Shown here one piece after another: positions 26,895 to 36,264 of a stretch of DNA of 64,000 bases. A program made the position numbers and the translations under genes. The stretch covers positions 22,843-86,842 of the forward strand of contig JAUSLV010000030.1 of assembly GCA_030645495.1 (NCBI GenBank), given 5' to 3'. The notes under the pieces are model-generated. The model was not told the DNA's origin and made no database searches. It was given only the letters and a program-made list of their open reading frames with translations. How positions within the stretch are numbered: the stretch's first letter is position 1; each line of letters begins with the position of its first letter. This DNA is from Actinomycetota bacterium. GTDB taxonomy: Bacteria > Actinomycetota > Acidimicrobiia > Acidimicrobiales > Ilumatobacteraceae.

Positions 26895-28889
26895 TCAGGT
26901 TTTCAACGACGCGGCGAACCACGCTCCGAGAGCTTCGGACGCGGCGACGCTGATGTGGCTGTCGTCGCGGTACATCCATGTCGAGCCGACACGCGTGCGG
27001 CACGGGTCCCCTGGGCACAGCTGATCGAACGGATCAATGGTCGATGCTCCAGCCAACTTGGTGGCCGCGTCCTCGGCGTCGACCGCACGCTGACGGCGCC
27101 CCAAGGCCTCGACACGAGAAATCTCGATCGTGGCCCCATCCGGGAAGCCGAGCAGTCGCAGCGGAGCCATGTTGACGGGGCGCCAGCGGGAGGCGAACTT
27201 CGGCACCGGATGAATCACCACCACGCGGATCCCTGCGGAGGTGAGCTCATCGACGATCTGTGCCAGCCCTGCCTGCCACATCTCGGCCTTCGCTGTTGGA
27301 TCGACCACCCGGGCAGACTCCCCGTCAACCGCGAATTCGAAGATCGAAGTGCCGATATAGGCATCCGACGAACTGGCGAGGTACACGGCGTCGGGCCGCA
27401 TCGAGATCAAGGCGCGGAGTGACCCCTCGACGAACTTCCGACACTCCGTCAGCTCGTCACCGGCCTGCCAAACCACGAATGGCACGAACGGGCAGCTCGA
27501 ATAGGTGGCCACGGTGAGCCTTGCACCGACACGCTGCGCTCCTGCGCGCATGCCCTCTGAGAACTGCCCTGCATTCGAGTCGCCGATCAGCACGATGTTC
27601 GTGGCGACGCCGTACTCCCACACACACTGCTCGGTATCACGCCGCTCGAGGGGCACAGACGAGTCACACCCGCTGGCATCAGCGAGGTGCGGAGCGAAGG
27701 CCGAAGCGATGGACGTGTCGAGCAGGACGTGGTGGCCCGCCTCGAGGGAAACTGCTGCAGCGAGGGGCGCGACCACGCAGACTGCCGCCACGAGCAGGGT
27801 GCGGTGTCGCCCTCCCGACTTGACGTGGCGAATCGGCTCCTCCAACCACCGGTACGAGATGAACGCCACACCGAGCGACAGAACCGCTGCCACGGAACGA
27901 GCCAGGCCGGCGCTCGGCCACATCGCTGCGGCGAAAACGATCAGCGGCCAGTGCCACAGGTACCAGCCGTACGACACATCCCCGATTCGCCGCAACGGTG
28001 CGAGGCTGAGTATTCGTGCGACCCACGTCGCTGACCCGCCCTCACCGGCAGCGATCAACAATGCGGTGCCGACGACCGGCACGATGACAGCAAAGTCGGG
28101 GAAAACCGTCGAGTCGTCGTACACGAACGTGGCCACGGCGACGAGAACGAGCCCCGACAGTCCGAAGGTGTACCGCATCACTCCCGACAGTCGAACCATA
28201 CGAGGGGCGGCCACAGCCACGAGCCCACCAATCGCGAACTCCCACGCACGCGCTGGCGCTGAGTAGAACGCGAGCTCGGAGGTGAAGTCGCTGAGCCCGA
28301 TCCCATGCCGTAGAGCAATCGACAATGGAAACGAGATGGCGACGATCGTGGCCAGCGTGAACACGCCGGCGCGTGGCCGGCCGAACCTCGAGCCAACGCG
28401 CCACGATGCCCAGATCAGTAGAGGGAACACGAGATAGAACTGTTCTTCGACCGACAGTGACCAGGTGTGCAGCAGCGGGTTCGACTTCGAGTCGAGAGCG
28501 AAGTACCCGGTCTTGATGCCGAAGAACGTCAGGTAGTTGTTGGCGTTCACAAGAGCTGCACTCGCCCCGGTTCTGGCGGTGGAGACCTGCGCCTGTAGGG
28601 CAACAAGCATGGGGCTCAGCACCAACACGACGCCGAGCATCAACGCCAGCGCCGGAAGGAGCCTCCGCACGCGACGCTGGTAGAAGCGCCGGAAGTCGAG
28701 TGTGTTGGACGGCCCCAGCTCGGCCAGCATCATCCGCGTGATCACATAGCCGGAGATCACGAAGAACACGTCGACACCCACGTAGCCGCCGCTGAAGCCT
28801 GCGCCGGCGTGATACGCGACGACTGCGAGCACGGCGAGCGCGCGCATGCCTTGGATGTCGAGGCGTCGCTCACTCATGGTGTCGGCCAT
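26895..28889 (-). CDS. AT3 acyltransferase with C-terminal SGNH domain
   Basis: A 664-aa OatA/OafA-like O-acyltransferase. Ten or so membrane helices (about 15-390) contain the AT3 motifs VAYHAGAGF and GVDVFFVISGYVI. The extracytoplasmic part has an SGNH block I (LIGDSNAGQF) and a closing DDSHIS with the catalytic Asp/His. Such proteins carry acyl groups across the membrane and place them on surface polysaccharide or peptidoglycan. ATG 28889 follows the previous stop by 2 bp; ATG 28877 is an alternative. It marks the end of the lower-GC block. Confidence 0.9.
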   Translation of the reverse strand: MADTMSERRLDIQGMRALAVLAVVAYHAGAGFSGGYVGVDVFFVISGYVITRMMLAELGPSNTLDFRRFYQRRVRRLLPALALMLGVVLVLSPMLVALQAQVSTARTGASAALVNANNYLTFFGIKTGYFALDSKSNPLLHTWSLSVEEQFYLVFPLLIWASWRVGSRFGRPRAGVFTLATIVAISFPLSIALRHGIGLSDFTSELAFYSAPARAWEFAIGGLVAVAAPRMVRLSGVMRYTFGLSGLVLVAVATFVYDDSTVFPDFAVIVPVVGTALLIAAGEGGSATWVARILSLAPLRRIGDVSYGWYLWHWPLIVFAAAMWPSAGLARSVAAVLSLGVAFISYRWLEEPIRHVKSGGRHRTLLVAAVCVVAPLAAAVSLEAGHHVLLDTSIASAFAPHLADASGCDSSVPLERRDTEQCVWEYGVATNIVLIGDSNAGQFSEGMRAGAQRVGARLTVATYSSCPFVPFVVWQAGDELTECRKFVEGSLRALISMRPDAVYLASSSDAYIGTSIFEFAVDGESARVVDPTAKAEMWQAGLAQIVDELTSAGIRVVVIHPVPKFASRWRPVNMAPLRLLGFPDGATIEISRVEALGRRQRAVDAEDAATKLAGASTIDPFDQLCPGDPCRTRVGSTWMYRDDSHISVAASEALGAWFAASLKT

Positions 28890-28891
28890 CG

Positions 28892-30985
28892 TCAGAACAG
28901 CTCGATGTCGCCCATGGTGAGGGCCCAGTTCGTCAACGGCGGCAAGCCCTCGCTGTTGATCCCTCGCCACGTGAGCACCGGCCCGCCACCGGGCAGCGGC
29001 AAGAAGCCCCCACGGATGCGTGGCGCTCCGAGGCGCAGCGCATAGTCGGCGTGCGATTCGCGGGCAGCCCTGGCGAAGCACCGATCGGCCTGCGCTGCCG
29101 ACAGCCCGAACGACGCAACCTGCACCAGCTCGAACGCCCGCCCACGGCGGCGAGCGCGCACCACCAGGGCACCACTATCGGCCTCGACGACGCGGTACTG
29201 CAGGTCGGCTTGGCCGAAGCGCCAGCGATCGAAGGCCTCAGTCGTGTGGGTGGCGATGGTGCGCACCGGCAACTGCTGCTCACCGCGCCACCCGTCGCGA
29301 CCCGCGGCCCACGCGGCGAACGCGACGCCGACGTCGATCGGTTGCGACCAGTGCTCGGCCGATGCCCGTGAGCGCGCCATGCGCCACACCCCACCGGGGC
29401 CGATCGGCCGCACTGCCACAGGCAGGCAGCCAACCTCGCGCCAGCCCATCTTCAGGTAGCCCGGCAGGCTCTGTGTGTTCGGCGTGTTGAACACGAAGTC
29501 GACGCCGTCGGCCTTCATCTCCGCCACGCCGTGCATCGTCAGCGCCGTGAACAATCCTCTGCCCTGGTAGGCGGGATCGGTGGCCGTGTCGACGGCCCGC
29601 ACCGCGCGCAACACGTCGGCACCGCGCACGAACTCCCAGCGCATGAAGATGCGCACGGCCACCACGGTGCCGCCGTCCGTGGCCACCCACGTGGGCGACG
29701 GACCGAACGCGTTGAGGTCGTGCTTCCAGCGATAGAGCTCCGCGAAGCGCGGGTCGTCGGCGCGGCCCATAGAACGCTGCAGCAACTGCAGGATCGCTTC
29801 GCGGTCGGCGAGCGTTGCCGGCCGGATGTCGAGGCCCGGCGCAGTCGCTCGCCGTGCCGCGACGTCCACCGGTTCGGGCGCAGGTGGCGTGGCGCCGCCG
29901 AGGTAGGCGGCCTCGATCACCCGCTGTGCCCGTGCGGCATCGAACTCCGCAGCACGCTGACGGTTGAGCCGCGCCATCCGTCGGCGCAGTGCCGTGTCGG
30001 CGAACAGCGAGCGCCACCCATCGGCCAACGCCTGCGGGTCGCCCGGCGGCACGAGCACCGCGTCCACGCCGTCGTGCATCGTCTCTGCCACCCCGCCCAC
30101 GGCAGTGGCCACCACCGGCAAACCGAGCGCGAGCGCCTCCATCAGGGCCACGGGCAGGCCCTCCCACTTCGAGGCCAACGTGAACACGTCGAACGCGGCC
30201 ATCACGCGGGCGCCATCGGCACGGAACCCGGTGAACGTGACCACGTCGTCCAGCCCTAGCTTGGTGGCCAGCGCACGTGTCTGCGCCTCCTGCGGCCCCT
30301 GCCCTACCAGCAACCACCGCAGCGGCACACCAGCGTCGATGCACCGACGGGCGGCCTGTAGCAGGTTGGGGTAGTCCTTCTGCTCGCGGAAGTTGGCGAC
30401 CGTGCCGACCACGAACGCATCGGCCGGAATGCCCAACTCGCGGCGCACCTCGTCGCGATCGGCGGTGAACGCGGCAGTGCGCTGCACATCGATGCCGTGC
30501 ACCAGCGTGACCGCACGAGCAGCGGCCTTGCCGCTCATCGTCGCCCGCGTCTCTTCGCTCACTGCGAACATCGCGTCGTTCCACCGCGACGTGAGCCGGT
30601 TCACCCAACGAGTCGGTCGGGCGAGCGAGGCCCAGCCGTTGTGCTCCGTGCTCACCACGCGCGGCCGGTGGCGCATGCCGCGTACCGCCAGGCGGGCAAC
30701 CGACGCGGGCAGCGGCGAGTGCACGTGCACGACGTCGTACTCGCCCGTGCCGATCAGCCGCGCCAAGCGCAGCGGCCAGCGCAGATCGCGAGGACCGCGA
30801 CTGAGGCACACCGTGCGCACGCCCGCCGCCTCGAGATCGCCGGCAAGGTGGTCCTTGTACGGCAACACGTAGGCGCACTCGATGTGGAACCGCTCACGAT
30901 CGTGCACTCGCGCCGCCGCTGCGAGCAGGTGCTCGGCGCCGCCCGGCCCGAGCCCCTTCACCACCCAGAGCACGCGCAACGTCAC
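28892..30985 (-). CDS. GT4 glycosyltransferase fused to a GNAT acetyltransferase
   Basis: A 697-aa two-domain protein. Residues 1 to about 375 form a GT4 enzyme (WVVKGLGPGGAEHLLAAAAR; VANFREQKDYPNLLQA; SKWEGLPVALMEALALGLPV). Residues about 390-545 are a GNAT domain (DIRPATLADREAILQLL; acetyl-CoA loop DPAYQGRGLFTAL), followed by a 150-residue tail of uncertain fold. The fusion suggests sequential sugar transfer and acylation, or acylation of an amino sugar. GTG 30985 starts right at the GT fold and has TAGCCT 8 nt upstream. GC-rich codons return here. Confidence 0.83.
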   Translation of the reverse strand: MTLRVLWVVKGLGPGGAEHLLAAAARVHDRERFHIECAYVLPYKDHLAGDLEAAGVRTVCLSRGPRDLRWPLRLARLIGTGEYDVVHVHSPLPASVARLAVRGMRHRPRVVSTEHNGWASLARPTRWVNRLTSRWNDAMFAVSEETRATMSGKAAARAVTLVHGIDVQRTAAFTADRDEVRRELGIPADAFVVGTVANFREQKDYPNLLQAARRCIDAGVPLRWLLVGQGPQEAQTRALATKLGLDDVVTFTGFRADGARVMAAFDVFTLASKWEGLPVALMEALALGLPVVATAVGGVAETMHDGVDAVLVPPGDPQALADGWRSLFADTALRRRMARLNRQRAAEFDAARAQRVIEAAYLGGATPPAPEPVDVAARRATAPGLDIRPATLADREAILQLLQRSMGRADDPRFAELYRWKHDLNAFGPSPTWVATDGGTVVAVRIFMRWEFVRGADVLRAVRAVDTATDPAYQGRGLFTALTMHGVAEMKADGVDFVFNTPNTQSLPGYLKMGWREVGCLPVAVRPIGPGGVWRMARSRASAEHWSQPIDVGVAFAAWAAGRDGWRGEQQLPVRTIATHTTEAFDRWRFGQADLQYRVVEADSGALVVRARRRGRAFELVQVASFGLSAAQADRCFARAARESHADYALRLGAPRIRGGFLPLPGGGPVLTWRGINSEGLPPLTNWALTMGDIELF

Positions 30986-31063
30986 GACCGCCGAGGCTAG
31001 TGCTGCGCGGCGTCCGCGGGCGTGTGGGCTCGCACGTGGTTCGCGACCACCACCATCCCTGCT

Positions 31064-31121
31064 GGTCACCTCATTCGGACACCACGCAGCAGCGGGCGGC
31101 CCGCGTCCGGAAGAGGTGACC
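31064..31121. repeat. imperfect inverted repeat in a 172-bp gap
   Basis: The 17-nt arms 31064-31080 and 31105-31121 (GGTCACCTC...GGAC) match at 15 of 17 positions with a 24-nt spacer. It lies between two same-strand genes. It may be an operator or part of a terminator; a second small stem (GGCAGC/GCTGCC) follows directly. Confidence 0.45.
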
Positions 31122-31157
31122 CGGCAGCACCCGGCTGCCGCAGCACCGGCGGTGTCG

Positions 31158-31826
31158 TCAGCTGCGATCGAGCCGCACGACCACAAGGGTCGCTAGCCCG
31201 GCCGTCGCGGCACACGCCGCCACCGAAACGACGGCGGGCGACAACGAGTCGGCCACGCCTCCGGTGCGGGCCATCACCAGGGCGGCGGCCACCCACACCA
31301 CAGCCACGCCTACGCCACGCCAGCGAGACCCGCCCCGCACCAGCCCCACTGCGATCAGCGGTGACAGCGCGAACAGACCACCCACCAGCGCACGATCGCG
31401 CCCGGTCGCCCCGAACAACGCGGCCCACTCCACCAGCGCGGCCGCGGCTACCAACGCAGGCGCTGGCAACCGCCTGCGCAACAGCACCTCGGCGGCACCG
31501 CCGGCGATCAGCACGACAGCGACCTCGCGCATCTGGTCGGTCTCGGGCACGCAGGCGTACACCGCCGCGGCACTGCCCAGCAGCACCCACCAGGCGCCAC
31601 CCGGCACGGCCAACCGCTCGTGGGCCTTCGGCACAGCCCACCACAGCGCAACGGCGGCACACACCGCCACCGGAGCAGCCCACCCAACATCCCAGCCGAC
31701 GAACGACACGTCCCACACCGAGGCCACCAACAGGCCGCCTGCCACCGCAGCCATCGCCCATCGCACTGGCCACCAGCGCGGCCACACCGTCGCCAGCGCG
31801 AGCAAGGCGAGGGCCGCGGCCCTCAT
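31158..31826 (-). CDS. multi-pass membrane protein
   Basis: A 222-aa, Ala/Val/Trp-rich protein with about seven predicted membrane segments and short loops. No catalytic motif is visible. Its ATG overlaps the stop of the DegT aminotransferase gene (ATGA), so it is expressed with it. A role in the glycan pathway (transport, assembly or a small polymerase-like subunit) is only suggested by this coupling. Confidence 0.65.
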   Translation of the reverse strand: MRAAALALLALATVWPRWWPVRWAMAAVAGGLLVASVWDVSFVGWDVGWAAPVAVCAAVALWWAVPKAHERLAVPGGAWWVLLGSAAAVYACVPETDQMREVAVVLIAGGAAEVLLRRRLPAPALVAAAALVEWAALFGATGRDRALVGGLFALSPLIAVGLVRGGSRWRGVGVAVVWVAAALVMARTGGVADSLSPAVVSVAACAATAGLATLVVVRLDRS

Positions 31827-32947
31827 CGGCGGGCCGACGCCACGATGTCGGCGATCATCTGCACCTCGTCGCTGGAGAGCCGGCCCGAGCTGGGCAGGCT
31901 GACGCTGCGCGCAAAGTGGCCCGCCGACACGGCACCACCCACCACCGGTGCATCGGCGAACACCGGCTGCAGGTGCATCGGCATGAAGCCAGGCCGGGCC
32001 TCGATGCGCTCGGCGCGCAGCGCGGCCAACACCTCGGCGGGTGTTGCCCCGAACTCGTGCGGGTCGAGTTCCACCGTCGTGAGCCAGTGGTTGGGCACGC
32101 ACCCCACGGGAACCGCCTGGAAGCGCACACCGGGCAACTCGCCCAGCGTGCGCAGGTAGTGCTGGTACACCCGCCGGCGCGCCTCGATCCGTTCGTCGAG
32201 CGTGTGCAACTGGCCGCGGCCGATCGCCGCGTTGATGTTGCCCATCCGGTAGTTGCGGCCGATCTCGCGATGTTCGTAGTGCGCCACCGCTTCACGCGCC
32301 TGCGTGGACAGGTGACGAACCCGCGCGGCCAGCGCGACATCATCGGTGATGATCGCTCCCCCGCCACCGGTGGTCGCGATCTTGTTGCCGTTGAACGAGT
32401 AAATGCCCACCTGCCCGAAGCGGCCGGCGGCGACGCCATCGCGGCTGGCGCCCACTGCCTCGGCGGCGTCCTCCACCAGTGGCACGCCGTACTCGGCGCA
32501 CGCAGCCGCGAGGCTGGTGCCGTCGGCCACCGACCCGTACAGATCCACCGACACCACCGCGGCCGGCAGCCGGCCCGCAGCCGCACGCACGGCCAGCTCG
32601 GCGCGCAACAGCTCGGGATCGATCTGCCACGTGTGCGGGTCGCCGTCGATGAAGCACGGGCGCGCACCGAGGTAGGCGGCCGCGAACGCACTGGCCGCGA
32701 ACGTGAGGTCGCTCATCAGCACGTCGTCGCCACGGCCCACCCCCACCACTTCGAGCGCCAGGTGCAGTGCGGCAGTGCCGCTGGACAGGCCGACCGCAGC
32801 CGCCGCGCCCGACAGCGCGCACAGCTCGTCCTCGAACGCATCGAGGTCGGGCCCGGCAGGAGCGATCCACCCGCTGTCGAACGCGTGCAGCAGCCGCTCG
32901 CGCTCGACGGCCGACATCTCCGGCGGCGACAGGTAGATCTTCCACAT
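31823..32947 (-). CDS. DegT/DnrJ/EryC1 sugar aminotransferase (PglE-like)
   Basis: A 374-aa PLP-dependent aminotransferase. Lys189 in SFNGNKIATTGGGG is the PLP-binding Lys and Asp160 (LVEDAAEA) pairs with the pyridine nitrogen. SSGTAALHLAL binds phosphate. The opening KIYLSPPEMSAVER and DSGWIAPAGPDLD resemble enzymes that aminate 4-keto-6-deoxy UDP-sugars (PglE/LegC type). With the PglF-, PglD- and PglC-like genes downstream it completes a diamino-sugar route. ATG 32947 is preferred over a GTG 6 bp upstream. It is divergent from the Wzz/BY-kinase gene. Confidence 0.87.
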   Translation of the reverse strand: MWKIYLSPPEMSAVERERLLHAFDSGWIAPAGPDLDAFEDELCALSGAAAAVGLSSGTAALHLALEVVGVGRGDDVLMSDLTFAASAFAAAYLGARPCFIDGDPHTWQIDPELLRAELAVRAAAGRLPAAVVSVDLYGSVADGTSLAAACAEYGVPLVEDAAEAVGASRDGVAAGRFGQVGIYSFNGNKIATTGGGGAIITDDVALAARVRHLSTQAREAVAHYEHREIGRNYRMGNINAAIGRGQLHTLDERIEARRRVYQHYLRTLGELPGVRFQAVPVGCVPNHWLTTVELDPHEFGATPAEVLAALRAERIEARPGFMPMHLQPVFADAPVVGGAVSAGHFARSVSLPSSGRLSSDEVQMIADIVASARR

Positions 32948-33020
32948 GCCCACAGTGTGGCAGCGTCGGCCCCGGCCGACGGGGAGAGCGGGGGTGCCGC
33001 GCCGCCGAGCGGGTACCCAC

Positions 33021-33026
33021 TACAGT
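33021..33026 (+). promoter_or_regulatory. -10-like hexamer of the polysaccharide operon
   Basis: TACAGT, 7 nt before GTG 33034, predicts a leaderless transcript beginning at a 13-codon leader ORF rather than at the Wzz/kinase gene. Confidence 0.45.
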
Positions 33027-33033
33027 GACCGCC

Positions 33034-33075
33034 GTGGAATGCCCACACTGCGCGGCGCGCGTACACACCTCATGA
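33034..33075 (+). CDS. 13-codon leader ORF upstream of Wzz/BY-kinase
   Basis: GTG-initiated ORF encoding MECPHCAARVHTS. It has a CPHC pair and ends TCATGA so that its stop overlaps the ATG of the kinase gene by 4 bp. The TACAGT hexamer 7 nt upstream would make it the first codon of a leaderless mRNA. It probably serves to couple translation; a metal- or redox-sensing role through CxxC is conjecture. Confidence 0.45.
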   Translation: MECPHCAARVHTS

Positions 33076-34640
33076 ACCGCATCTCCCCCCTCCAGGCGTT
33101 CCGTCGCTTCTGGTGGGTGTGTCTGCTGTTCGGCCTCGCCGGTGGCGTGCTGGGAGCGCTGCCCACTCCGGCCAAGTCCACCGCAGCGACAGTCCGCTAC
33201 ACCGCCGCGTACGCCATGGTGATGTCCACCGACGACCCCAACGGTCTGTACGGCGGCGGCATCGTCACCCAACTGCAGGTGTTCGCCACCTACGGCGATG
33301 TGCCCGAGCGGGTGGCCGTGCGGCTCGGCCAACCTGAGAACGAGGGTCCGTCGCTTGCCGCGCAGGTCACGGTCACCGTCGACGTGGGCACCGCCGCCGT
33401 CACGATCACCACCACGCAGGACACGCCCGAAGCCGCTGAAGATCTCGTCAACGCATTCGGCGAAGAGCTCATCATCAACATCGCCGAACGGCAGGACATC
33501 TCGCGCACGAACCGCCTCGGAAAGATGCAGGCCATCGCCAACGATCTGAACGTGCGACTGACTGATAAGCAGAGCCAACTGGATGCGTCGCCCGACAGCG
33601 CAGTACTCAAGGCGGAGCGCGACGCGCTCAGCACCCGGTACCAAGCCACCCTGCAGCAGATCGAGATCATCAACAACGACACCAGCACGCTCACGCTCAA
33701 CGAACTGCAGCGAGGCACAGCGTTCCCGGTCACCCAGTCCGCGGGGCTGACAGCACCCAAGAGCCGCAGCACGCGCGGCGCGCTGGGCATGATCCTGGGC
33801 CTGCTGGTTGGTGGCGCCGTCACGGTGGTGTTGGGCCGCCTCGATCGTCGCATCCGCAACCGCGAGCAGGCCGAGACCGTGTTCGGCGGCACCGCCTCTA
33901 CGAACATCCCGCTGGTGTCCACCAAGGGCGAGCGGCTCGATGTGATGCCCGAACGCCACGACCAGCTCAGCGACTCGTACCGCACCTTGCGTAGCGTGGT
34001 GACGTTCTCGCAGGCGGCACTCGACGACGACGACGAAGAGGCGAAGGCCCCGAAGGTGACGCTGGTGGTGAGCGCCTGCGCCGGCGACGGCAAGACCTCC
34101 GTCGCCGCCAACCTCGCCGCCGCGTTCGCCGAGACCGGCAAGCGTGTCGTGCTGGTGAACGGCGACTTCCGCCGCCCATCCATCGCCAAACGGATCCTCG
34201 AGCACACCCCGGCCACGTTGCCTTTCGCGCTGGAAGACCTCACCACTGCGCCGCTGTTCCATCTGCTGCAGCGCACACCGGTGCCCAACCTCGTGCTGTT
34301 CGACCTGTCGTCGGTGAAGGCTTCGCCCGGCAACCTCGCCCGCGCCACCACTCGCCTGATGCCCGACATCATCTCCATCTCCGACGCCGTGGTGATCGAC
34401 TCGTCGCCCGTGGGCCTGACGGCAGAGGTGCTCGACCTGCTGCCGCTGGCCGACACCGTGGTGATGGTGATCCGCCTCGGCCACACGCTCTCCGCCACGG
34501 CGCAACGCACGATGGAGATGCTGCAGAGCCTCACCAGCGCCACCATCCACCTGGCACTGCTGGGCGAGGCCGGCGCGCAGTCACCGTACTACGAGTACCA
34601 ATCGCAGGGACCGAAGAAGCCCGACCGGGCGGTGAAGTGA
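33072..34640 (+). CDS. Wzz/Wzc-type chain-length protein with BY-kinase domain
   Basis: A 522-aa polysaccharide co-polymerase. Two membrane helices (about 13-30 and 236-256) flank an external coiled segment; the cytosolic ATPase has Walker A SACAGDGKT (334-342), Walker A' VVLVNGDFRRP and Walker B VVIDSSPVG. The C-terminus contains SPYYEYQSQ, a short Tyr cluster that may be autophosphorylated. The family controls chain length and export. A' reads NGDF instead of DADL, so kinase activity may be weak. The phosphatase at 48336 could reverse it. Confidence 0.85.
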   Translation: MNRISPLQAFRRFWWVCLLFGLAGGVLGALPTPAKSTAATVRYTAAYAMVMSTDDPNGLYGGGIVTQLQVFATYGDVPERVAVRLGQPENEGPSLAAQVTVTVDVGTAAVTITTTQDTPEAAEDLVNAFGEELIINIAERQDISRTNRLGKMQAIANDLNVRLTDKQSQLDASPDSAVLKAERDALSTRYQATLQQIEIINNDTSTLTLNELQRGTAFPVTQSAGLTAPKSRSTRGALGMILGLLVGGAVTVVLGRLDRRIRNREQAETVFGGTASTNIPLVSTKGERLDVMPERHDQLSDSYRTLRSVVTFSQAALDDDDEEAKAPKVTLVVSACAGDGKTSVAANLAAAFAETGKRVVLVNGDFRRPSIAKRILEHTPATLPFALEDLTTAPLFHLLQRTPVPNLVLFDLSSVKASPGNLARATTRLMPDIISISDAVVIDSSPVGLTAEVLDLLPLADTVVMVIRLGHTLSATAQRTMEMLQSLTSATIHLALLGEAGAQSPYYEYQSQGPKKPDRAVK

Positions 34641-34644
34641 GCCC

Positions 34645-36252
34645 GTGGCGGCGCCGAACACGCACCCGCCGCGTCCAGCCGTCCTGCTGATCGTGCTGGG
34701 CGGGCTGGCCCAGCTCGGGTTCCTGGCCACCCAGATCGGCCACGCGTCGAACAAGTTACTGGTCACCGAAGTGGTGGCCCCGCCGCTGGCCGCGCTCACG
34801 ATCTACGCGATCTGGCGCGCGCTGCACCGCGACCCGCACGCGCCGTCGTTGCTGACCATGGTGCAGATCCGCATGGGCAGCACCACCAGCCTGGCGGTGG
34901 TCGCTGCGGGCCTGTGCTACCTGTTGATCACCGGCTGGCTGATGACAGTGGCCAGCTACGACATCTGGGGAGCATTCGTGGCCGCGCCCGCAATGGGTTG
35001 GATCGCCGTGCGCGCGGTGCAGCGCGTGTTGAAGGGCGACCTGGAGGTGCTGCAGCGGGCGGCACTGGCCGGGCTGGCGGCGAAGGCGGCAGGTACGGCA
35101 GCGCGCTACTGGGTGGCCAACGACGCGTACGGCGGGGCCAGCGACGCGACGGAGTACCACAATGTGGGCAAACGGCTGTTCAGCGCGATGTACAACGGCG
35201 AACGTTCGATCCTCGACATGATCCCCCACAGCCAGGGCACCAAGTTCATCGGCGAACTCACCGGGCTGTTGTACTCGTTCGTCGGCTCCAGCCGGCTCGC
35301 TGGATTCTTCTGGTTCGGCCTGTTGGGCTACCTGGGCGTACTGCTCACTGTCAAGGCGGCAACGCTCGCGGTACCCGGTCTGGTCACGCGGCGGTACGCA
35401 TGGTTGTGCTTCCTGATGCCCAGCCTGGTGTTCTGGCCGTCGAGCGTCGGCAAGGAGGCCTGGCTGAGCCTCACGGTGGGCACCATGTCGCTGGGCGTGG
35501 CGCACGTGTTCGGCGGGCACGCCCGAGTCGGGGTGATCTGGGTCGCGGCCGGAGCGGCGGGCACCGCGATGGTACGGCCGCACCTGGCACTCATCGGCCT
35601 CGCCGGCCTGGTGCTGGCGGCTGTGGTCACAGTGTTCGGCACCCGCGTCAGCGAGACCACCCGCCGCCGCAGGCCGGTGATTCTCGTCATCACGCTGATC
35701 AGCCTGGTTGGTATCACGTTCCTGGGCCGGCTGACCCTGGAGTTTCTCAACCCCGACGACGGCACCTCCACCTCGCTCACCAACCAGGTCACCTCGATCC
35801 TCGACACCGCCAGCAAACGCACCGCCGAGGCCGGCAGCTCGTTCACTCCCGTTCAGATCAACGGCCCCATCGACTACCCCGAAGCCATCGTGCGCACGCT
35901 CACTCGGCCGATGCTGTACGAGGCGAAGAACATCGCGACGCTGCTGCCCGCGCTGGAGATGACGTTCTACGTAGGCCTCTGCCTCGCCTCGTGGCGGCGC
36001 CTCGCTCGCCTTCCGAGCGTGCTGATCCGGTCGCCGTTTGCGATGTACGCCACCACAATGCTGCTGCTGTTCGGTCTCGGCTGGGCGTCGTTCGGCAACC
36101 TGGCGATCCTCGTGCGGCAACGGTCGCTGGTGATGCCGTTCCTGCTGCTGCTGCCGTGCCTGCCCGACCCGCGACCCCTGCTCACCGCACCGCTGCGCAA
36201 CGTGGCACCCACTCACATGTGGCACCAACCAGCCCGCGGTGGCAGCCGCTGA
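34645..36252 (+). CDS. multi-pass membrane protein, candidate polysaccharide polymerase
   Basis: A 535-aa protein starting with GTG 4 bp after the BY-kinase stop. About 11-12 membrane helices are visible, with a long extracytoplasmic loop (about 365-420, rich in Ser/Thr/Asp) and further charged loops. This pattern, together with its position right after the chain-length protein, fits a Wzy-like polymerase or a PMT-like transferase. No Wzy consensus is recognisable, so the function is inferred from context only. Confidence 0.7.
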   Translation: MAAPNTHPPRPAVLLIVLGGLAQLGFLATQIGHASNKLLVTEVVAPPLAALTIYAIWRALHRDPHAPSLLTMVQIRMGSTTSLAVVAAGLCYLLITGWLMTVASYDIWGAFVAAPAMGWIAVRAVQRVLKGDLEVLQRAALAGLAAKAAGTAARYWVANDAYGGASDATEYHNVGKRLFSAMYNGERSILDMIPHSQGTKFIGELTGLLYSFVGSSRLAGFFWFGLLGYLGVLLTVKAATLAVPGLVTRRYAWLCFLMPSLVFWPSSVGKEAWLSLTVGTMSLGVAHVFGGHARVGVIWVAAGAAGTAMVRPHLALIGLAGLVLAAVVTVFGTRVSETTRRRRPVILVITLISLVGITFLGRLTLEFLNPDDGTSTSLTNQVTSILDTASKRTAEAGSSFTPVQINGPIDYPEAIVRTLTRPMLYEAKNIATLLPALEMTFYVGLCLASWRRLARLPSVLIRSPFAMYATTMLLLFGLGWASFGNLAILVRQRSLVMPFLLLLPCLPDPRPLLTAPLRNVAPTHMWHQPARGGSR

Positions 36253-36264
36253 GGCCGCCTGGCG

